A model generated the notes under the pieces. That model ran no database searches. It was not told the origin of the DNA and worked only from the letters and a program-made list of their open reading frames with translations. Made by a program: the position numbers and the translations under genes. Positions 59,393 through 64,000 of a stretch of DNA of 64,000 nucleotides are shown here, in pieces (position 1 is the stretch's first letter; each line of letters starts with the position of its first letter). Where the stretch lies: assembly GCF_001005085.2 (NCBI RefSeq), contig NZ_LBMU02000088.1, positions 171,122 to 235,121 on the forward strand, given 5' to 3'. Source of the stretch: Streptomyces humi (GTDB taxonomy: Bacteria > Actinomycetota > Actinomycetes > Streptomycetales > Streptomycetaceae).

Positions 59393-61024
59393 TCAGTGCT
59401 TTTTGCTGGTGAAGTGGTCTTCACCGGTGATCTCCCGGTACTCCTGGACGGTGGGCTTGAGGATCTGTGTCCCCTCGCCGTAGAAGCCACGGCTGAGCCG
59501 GGCGCGCAGCCGCCGCACCCTGTTGCCGGCGTGGCCGTCTCCGTCGCGTTGTCCCGGGTCGAGGGGCCGGTACTGCTCGTGGGCCGTGAGGGCATGGAGT
59601 TCGTAGGGGTCGAGGGGCTGGTGCACCTCCACGTACTCGCCGTGCGGCAGGCGCTTGATGATGCCTGTCTCGCGGCCGTGCAGGACCTTGTCGCGATCGC
59701 GGCGTTGCAGACCCAGGGCGATGCGCTTGGTCACGAGGAAGAGGACGACCGGTACGACGAACAGGGCGATGCGGACCGTCCAGGTGACCGAGTTGACCGA
59801 CAGGTGGAAGGTCACGGCGATGATGTCGTTCGCGGCTCCGAGCAGAGCCACCAGGTAGACCCCGAGCCACGCCACACCGAACGCCGTGCGCACGGGCCGG
59901 TTGCGTGGCCGTTCCAGCAGGTGGTGTTCGCGGTCGTCGTCGGTGACCCAGGCCTCGATGAACGGGTAGGCGCCCATGACGAGGAAGAAGCCGACGCCGG
60001 CAAGGAGAGGGATCAGATTGTCCAGGGCAAGGGTGTGGCCCCAGAGGTTCACCTCCCATCCGGGCATGACACGCAGCAGCCCGTCGGCTATGCCCATGTA
60101 CCAGTCGGGCTGGGATCCCGCGGAGACCTGATCGGCGCGATAGGGGCCGAACTCCCAGACGGGGTTGATCTGGGCGATCGCGGCGATGGTGAAGACGGTC
60201 CCGGCGACCAGACAGAAATAGCCGGCCGCCTTGACCACGTGGACCTGCATCGGCGGGCCGACCACGTTTCGCTCCGTACGGCCCGGCCCCGGGTACTGGG
60301 TGTGCCGGTGCCGGTACCCGACGAAGGCGTGGAAGGCGACGAGCGCCAGCATCAGTGCCGGGATGACCAGGACGTGGATCACGTGGAAGCGGGCCACCAG
60401 GTCGTGCCCGGGGAACTCGCCGCCGAACAGGAACATCGACAGGTAGGTGCCGACGACCGGTACCGACAGAAGCGTCCCGTTCACCACGGCGAGCCCGGTT
60501 CCCGACAGAAGGTCGCCGGGGAGGTCGTAGCCGGTCAGACCACCGAACATGCCGAGGACGAGCAGGGCGAAACCGGCCACCCAGTTCAGCTCGCGCGGCT
60601 TGCGGAAGGCGCCGCTGAAGAACACGCGCATCAAGTGGGCCAGCACAGCGGCGACGAAGATCAGCGCCGCCCAGTGGTGGGCCTGACGGATGAGCAGGCC
60701 GCCGCGTACGTCGAAGGAGATGTGCATCGTCGAGTCGAACGCCTCGGACACCAACTGGCCGCGCAGCGGAGCGTAACTGCCCTCGTAGACGACCTCGTTC
60801 GACGACGGGTGGAAGTAGAACGTCAGATACGCGCCGGTGATGAGCAGGACGACGAAGCTGTAGAGACAGATCTCGCCCAGCAGGAACGACCAGTGCTCCG
60901 GACGGGCCCTGCGTGTGCCGGTCGTGCCGGTCGGCCCGATGCCCATCCGTGTTCTGGCCCAGTCGGCGATTCGGTCACCGCTGCGGCTGCCCGCCGTGGT
61001 GACCGGTTCGATTGCGTCACTCAT
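59393..61024 (-). CDS. qcrB: Orphan cytochrome b subunit (QcrB-like)
   Basis: A 543-residue cytochrome b of the bc1 complex: YLTFYFHPSSNEVVYEGSYA, HISFDVRGGLLIRQAHHWAA and LAHLMRVFFSGAFRKPRELN (heme His), GHDLVARFHVIHVLVIPALM (heme His) and SQPDWYMGIADGLLRVMPGW (PDWY in place of PEWY at the quinol site). Actinobacterial C-terminal extension present. In the usual operon qcrC and qcrA precede qcrB; here neither is adjacent, nor is a terminal oxidase. It may be a paralogue that replaces qcrB under special redox conditions. Confidence 0.93.
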   Translation of the reverse strand: MSDAIEPVTTAGSRSGDRIADWARTRMGIGPTGTTGTRRARPEHWSFLLGEICLYSFVVLLITGAYLTFYFHPSSNEVVYEGSYAPLRGQLVSEAFDSTMHISFDVRGGLLIRQAHHWAALIFVAAVLAHLMRVFFSGAFRKPRELNWVAGFALLVLGMFGGLTGYDLPGDLLSGTGLAVVNGTLLSVPVVGTYLSMFLFGGEFPGHDLVARFHVIHVLVIPALMLALVAFHAFVGYRHRHTQYPGPGRTERNVVGPPMQVHVVKAAGYFCLVAGTVFTIAAIAQINPVWEFGPYRADQVSAGSQPDWYMGIADGLLRVMPGWEVNLWGHTLALDNLIPLLAGVGFFLVMGAYPFIEAWVTDDDREHHLLERPRNRPVRTAFGVAWLGVYLVALLGAANDIIAVTFHLSVNSVTWTVRIALFVVPVVLFLVTKRIALGLQRRDRDKVLHGRETGIIKRLPHGEYVEVHQPLDPYELHALTAHEQYRPLDPGQRDGDGHAGNRVRRLRARLSRGFYGEGTQILKPTVQEYREITGEDHFTSKKH

Positions 61025-61200
61025 GTCATTACCACCATCAACACGTCATCGGGAGCGCCTTGCGGCCGGGTCCGCGCAACGAACGGTGCGTGGCGAGGAG
61101 TCGCCGCACCGGGTTTCGTTGCCCTCGTGAGAAGGGACCGGGAGAGTGGTGAAGGTGTGACATGACGCCGTAAGAAACGATCATGCCCGAGGTGTCCTGG

Positions 61201-61467
61201 TCAGGAGGCCTTCGCACCGATCCGCTCGACGTCCTCACGTGCCGAGCGTCGGCGTGTCGCGCGGCGCTCGCTCTCCGTCGTGCCGCCCCAGACGCCCTCG
61301 ACCTGCCCGACGTCCAGCGCCCACCGAAGACAACGCTCCCGCACGGGGCACCGGGCGCACACGGCCTTCGCCTCGTCGATCTGGACCAGCGTCAGACCCG
61401 CGGTGCCGACGGGGAAGAACAGGTCGGGGTCGACATCCCGGCAGGCCGCTCTCTCGCGCCAACTCAT
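61201..61467 (-). CDS. WhiB-family iron-sulfur transcription factor
   Basis: An 88-residue Wbl protein. Cluster-binding Cys9, Cys37, Cys40 and Cys46 (AACRD, AVCARCPVRERC) match the C-Xn-C-X2-C-X5-C pattern, and GVWGG (residues 58-62) is the turn followed by the basic tail RRATRRRSAR. It senses O2 or NO through a 4Fe-4S cluster and acts with the main sigma factor. It lies 176 bp upstream of the orphan cytochrome b gene and in the same direction, a plausible control pair. The ATG follows GAGGCACTGCC. Confidence 0.93.
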   Translation of the reverse strand: MSWRERAACRDVDPDLFFPVGTAGLTLVQIDEAKAVCARCPVRERCLRWALDVGQVEGVWGGTTESERRATRRRSAREDVERIGAKAS

Positions 61468-61628
61468 GGCAGTGCCTCCTCACTCGTCGCGGATGCCTCT
61501 CATGGATCTGACCGTCCGAAGGGAGGTCCTGTGACATTCCATGAGAGGAAGCAACGGTGTGAAATACAGTGTGACAACAGACACAATGTCTTGAGTGGGG
61601 CCCAGGGTCGCCGCACCATCAGGGAGTT

Positions 61629-62555
61629 GTGAACGCCACACAGGGCCCGAGGCCCCTTCCCAGCCCAGCCGTCGATCCCCGGGACCCCCTCTCCCCGGGC
61701 ACCCACACACTCGTCGTCCGGCACGGCACGGCCGCTGTCGACCAGCGCTACCACGTCGCCGGAACCGGACCGGTGTGCGTCGCCCACTCCGGAGGGCCCG
61801 GCATCGGCTGGGAGTACCTGCGCATGCCCGAGCTGGAACGCAGCATGACCGTCGTCTACCTCGAGCCGGTCGGCACGGGCGAGTCCGGCCGGCTGGCGGA
61901 CCCGCGCGACTACACCCTCGCCACCTACACCCACTTCCTGCACGCGGTGATCGAGCACCTGGGCCTCGCCGAGGTGGCCCTGCTGGGCCACTCCCACGGC
62001 GGCTTCGTCGCGCAGCGCTACGCCCTCGACCACCCCGAGCGCCTGGCGTCCCTCGTCCTGTACGACACCTCACCGATGACGGGAGAGGAGTTCTGGGCGG
62101 CCGCCGTGGCCGACATGGAGAGCTTCGTCCAGCGGCACGCCGACGAGCGGCCGGAAGTGGCCACCTACGTCGCGGGTCTCACCACGCGACCCGACCGGTC
62201 CGACGACGAGGGCGCGACGAAGGTGCTGCGCACCATCTCGCCCGCCTACTTCCACGACTACTGGGGCCGCGAGGAGGAGTTCGCCGCGGGGCGGGCGTCC
62301 CTGCGGATGTTCGCTGCACCGGCCTGGGGGGTGGAGCCCCCGTTCGACGTCCGCGGGGAACTGCCCCGGCTCACCGTACCGACCCTGGTCCTGGCCGGCG
62401 GGGACGACTTCATCTGCGGGCCGCGCTGGGCGCACATGATGCACCGGCTCCTCCCCGACGCCCGGCTGGTGATCCTGGGGGAGACCGGCCATCTCGGGCA
62501 CATCGAGCGTCCCGAGAGGTTCACGGCGGCCGTGCGCGACTTCCTCAGCGGATGA
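61629..62555 (+). CDS. Proline iminopeptidase-like alpha/beta hydrolase
   Basis: A 308-residue S33-type hydrolase: VCVAHSGGPGIGWEYLRMPE (the HGGPG-like motif, here HSGGPG), VYLEPVGTGESGRLADPRDY, VALLGHSHGGFVAQRYALDH (Ser nucleophile), LVLAGGDDFICGPRWAHMMH (acid Asp) and ETGHLGHIERPERF (His). GTG 61629 follows AGGGAG. It may remove N-terminal proline or cleave other small esters. Divergent from the WhiB gene; its 3' end overlaps the convergent MarR gene by 11 bp. Confidence 0.9.
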   Translation: MNATQGPRPLPSPAVDPRDPLSPGTHTLVVRHGTAAVDQRYHVAGTGPVCVAHSGGPGIGWEYLRMPELERSMTVVYLEPVGTGESGRLADPRDYTLATYTHFLHAVIEHLGLAEVALLGHSHGGFVAQRYALDHPERLASLVLYDTSPMTGEEFWAAAVADMESFVQRHADERPEVATYVAGLTTRPDRSDDEGATKVLRTISPAYFHDYWGREEEFAAGRASLRMFAAPAWGVEPPFDVRGELPRLTVPTLVLAGGDDFICGPRWAHMMHRLLPDARLVILGETGHLGHIERPERFTAAVRDFLSG

Positions 62556-63066
62556 CCGTACGGGCGTCGCTCTCGACGATGAGGAAATGCCACAGGACGG
62601 GATCCGCGTCCCGGGAGCCGAGAGCGCGGACCGCGTCCCCGACGGCCTGTTCGTAGCGGGACGCGGTACGGCGCAGCGCGGCGTGACCCGCCGGGGTCAG
62701 CAGCATCTGCACGCCGCGCCGGTCGTGGTCGACGGCGCGCGAGATGATCAGGCCCTGTCGGCGCAGGCGTGTCATCAGCCTGCTCGTGGCGGACCGACTC
62801 AGGCCGAGCCCGTCGGCCACGTCCCCGAGCCGCACGGGTTCGGCGCCGGCGTCCCCGGCGGAGCTCCTTCCCAGGTGGCGCAGGGCCTGTACTTCGCTCA
62901 ACCCGAACCCGGTCTCCTCGCGCAGTCGCCGCTCCACCGTCCCCTGGACCCGGCGGTGGAGGCGGTCGAGGGCGTCCCACCGGTCGGTCGCGCGGAGCTG
63001 CGTGCGGTCGTCGGCGGGACCGGTGCGCACCTCGCACACCATGTCCCCGTGCGACGTGCCGGTCAT
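62545..63066 (-). CDS. MarR-family regulator, coupled to an ECF sigma gene
   Basis: A 173-residue MarR protein: LDRLHRRVQGTVERRLREET, FGLSEVQALRHLGRSSAGDA, VRLGDVADGLGLSRSATSRL (HTH), RRQGLIISRAVDHDRRGVQM and LLTPAGHAALRRTASRYEQ (wing). Its ATG overlaps the TGA of the ECF sigma gene by 4 bp, so it is translated with it. The sigma gene lies first, an unusual order for MarR control; the regulator may modulate the sigma factor's targets. Confidence 0.88.
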   Translation of the reverse strand: MTGTSHGDMVCEVRTGPADDRTQLRATDRWDALDRLHRRVQGTVERRLREETGFGLSEVQALRHLGRSSAGDAGAEPVRLGDVADGLGLSRSATSRLMTRLRRQGLIISRAVDHDRRGVQMLLTPAGHAALRRTASRYEQAVGDAVRALGSRDADPVLWHFLIVESDARTVIR

Positions 63067-63794
63067 GCGATGGCCCGGTCGGAAGGCGCGCCGTCGCGTG
63101 CGGCCGTCCCCTCGCCGGAGTACGGCGCGTCCTGGCCGGTCAGCACTTGCTCCAGGCGGTCGAGGTCTCCTGTGCGGGCGGCGGTGAAGATCGCCTGAAC
63201 GAGCCGCCGATGGGTGGCCGCGTCCACGTGCTGCCGGTGCCGCCGGTTGTTCAGCCTGTCCTGCGCGCGGGAGACCTGCTGCCGAGCGTTCGCCACGGAC
63301 AGCCGGAGCAGGTCGCCGATCTGGTCGTAGGGATAGCCGAACGCCTCGCGCAGCACGTACGCCGCGCGCTGGTTGGGGGTCAGGGTCTGTAGAAGCAGCA
63401 GGACGGCATGCTCCACCGAGTCCTGGCGCTCGGCCAGGGCCTCCGGTGTCATCCCGGCGTCCGTGGACTCCGGCAGCCAGGGGGTGGCACTGGACTCGCG
63501 GCGTCTGCGTGCCGACTGGAGCACGTTGATGGCGAGCCGGACGGTCGTCGTACGGAGCAGCGCACCGGGGTCGGCGACGACGGTGCGGTCCGTGCCCTGC
63601 CAGCGCAGCCACGCCTCCTGGATGACGTCCTCGGCTTCGCCGGGATCTCGGAGTATCCGGTTGGCGATCTTGAACAGTCCTGGCCGGACGCGGCCGAACA
63701 CGAAGGCCGCGTCGTTGAGTTCGACGGGCGCGGCAGTGATGGTCACCATCATCGACTGCGGACTCTGCCGGGCTGCGATCACGGATGTGTCCAC
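63063..63794 (-). CDS. ECF41-like sigma factor with truncated extension
   Basis: A 243-residue ECF sigma from GTG 63794 (GAGGAG upstream). Region 2 is FVFGRVRPGLFKIANRILRD, GEAEDVIQEAWLRWQG; the ECF41 linker motif appears as PWLPES; region 4 is LLQTLTPNQRAAYVLREAFG, YPYDQIGDLLRLSVANARQQ. The C-terminal SnoaL-like part begins (RRLVQAIFTAARTGDLDRLE) but ends after about 45 residues, before the DGGGK and NPDKL motifs. In characterised ECF41 factors this extension controls activity, so the shortened form may be more active or deregulated. Confidence 0.85.
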   Translation of the reverse strand: MDTSVIAARQSPQSMMVTITAAPVELNDAAFVFGRVRPGLFKIANRILRDPGEAEDVIQEAWLRWQGTDRTVVADPGALLRTTTVRLAINVLQSARRRRESSATPWLPESTDAGMTPEALAERQDSVEHAVLLLLQTLTPNQRAAYVLREAFGYPYDQIGDLLRLSVANARQQVSRAQDRLNNRRHRQHVDAATHRRLVQAIFTAARTGDLDRLEQVLTGQDAPYSGEGTAARDGAPSDRAIA

Positions 63795-64000
63795 GAGCGG
63801 CTCCTCTGTTGGCTGGGGATCGGCGGCTTCCCTCGCCGCCGAAACCAACTTCGCGCCGTCAGGGGCACTGCCGCGCCCCTGACAGACCGTGGGGCACCCC
63901 GTGGTCGTACCGTGGCCGCCACGTGGCCAGGGCCTCCCACCCCCTGGCCCGCAGGCCCCCGGGGGCCCGCCACCCCCTGGCCCCGGACACCCCCCGGGGC

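Overview
The window reads as a high-GC actinobacterium, most likely a Streptomyces and probably a variable chromosome arm. The reasons are very high GC with strong third-position bias, GTG/TTG starts behind GGAGG sites, a WhiB regulator, gas-vesicle genes, SAV_915-like and DUF6131-like proteins, ECF41-type sigma factors, and many TetR/HxlR/MarR regulators beside oxidoreductases. These are family recognitions made by eye; no search was run.

Layout. 0-8 kb: truncated COG4705-like membrane protein, F420-type nitroreductase, WrbA-like flavodoxin with divergent HxlR regulator, M20 peptidase followed by a broken amino-acid permease, DUF1963 protein, and relics of a transposase and a phytase-like esterase. 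8-17 kb: Tat-exported beta-propeller, Fes-like esterase, dead IS5-type element, universal stress protein, SAV_915 + lysA-like pair, Kup potassium transporter, solitary MazF-like protein. 17-37 kb: a run of regulator/enzyme pairs (FAD monooxygenase, haloperoxidase-type hydrolase, TetR/SDR, HxlR/SDR, MarR/VOC, PadR/membrane protein, SDR + NmrA + MFS with TetR, another TetR, beta-carbonic anhydrase, HD protein, GlxA-type AraC regulator, two overlapping MFS exporters). Many gaps between divergent pairs contain operator-like palindromes. 37-54 kb: stress-flavoured region with a GAF-SpoIIE phosphatase, two paralogous small proteins plus DUF6131, GNAT, phosphotransferase, DUF4291, several alpha/beta hydrolases, a general-stress-type SDR and a minimal gvpJ-gvpL pair. 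54-64 kb: coiled-coil/wHTH protein, ECF41 sigma factor, YceI and ferritin-like proteins, orphan cytochrome b (QcrB type), WhiB, iminopeptidase-like hydrolase, and a MarR/ECF sigma operon.

How it fits together. Much of the window looks like inducible detoxification and stress physiology: small redox enzymes and exporters each with a local repressor, and a redox/iron cluster at 57-61.5 kb. The same TTCTTGAC-N6-GTCCAGAA-type operator occurs at three places. Two of them, 3082 bp apart, share an ungapped block of about 130 bp running through the start codon, so an ancestral regulator/exporter promoter appears to have been duplicated. The window is also rich in decaying genes: about ten relics or frameshifted genes are visible between the intact ones.
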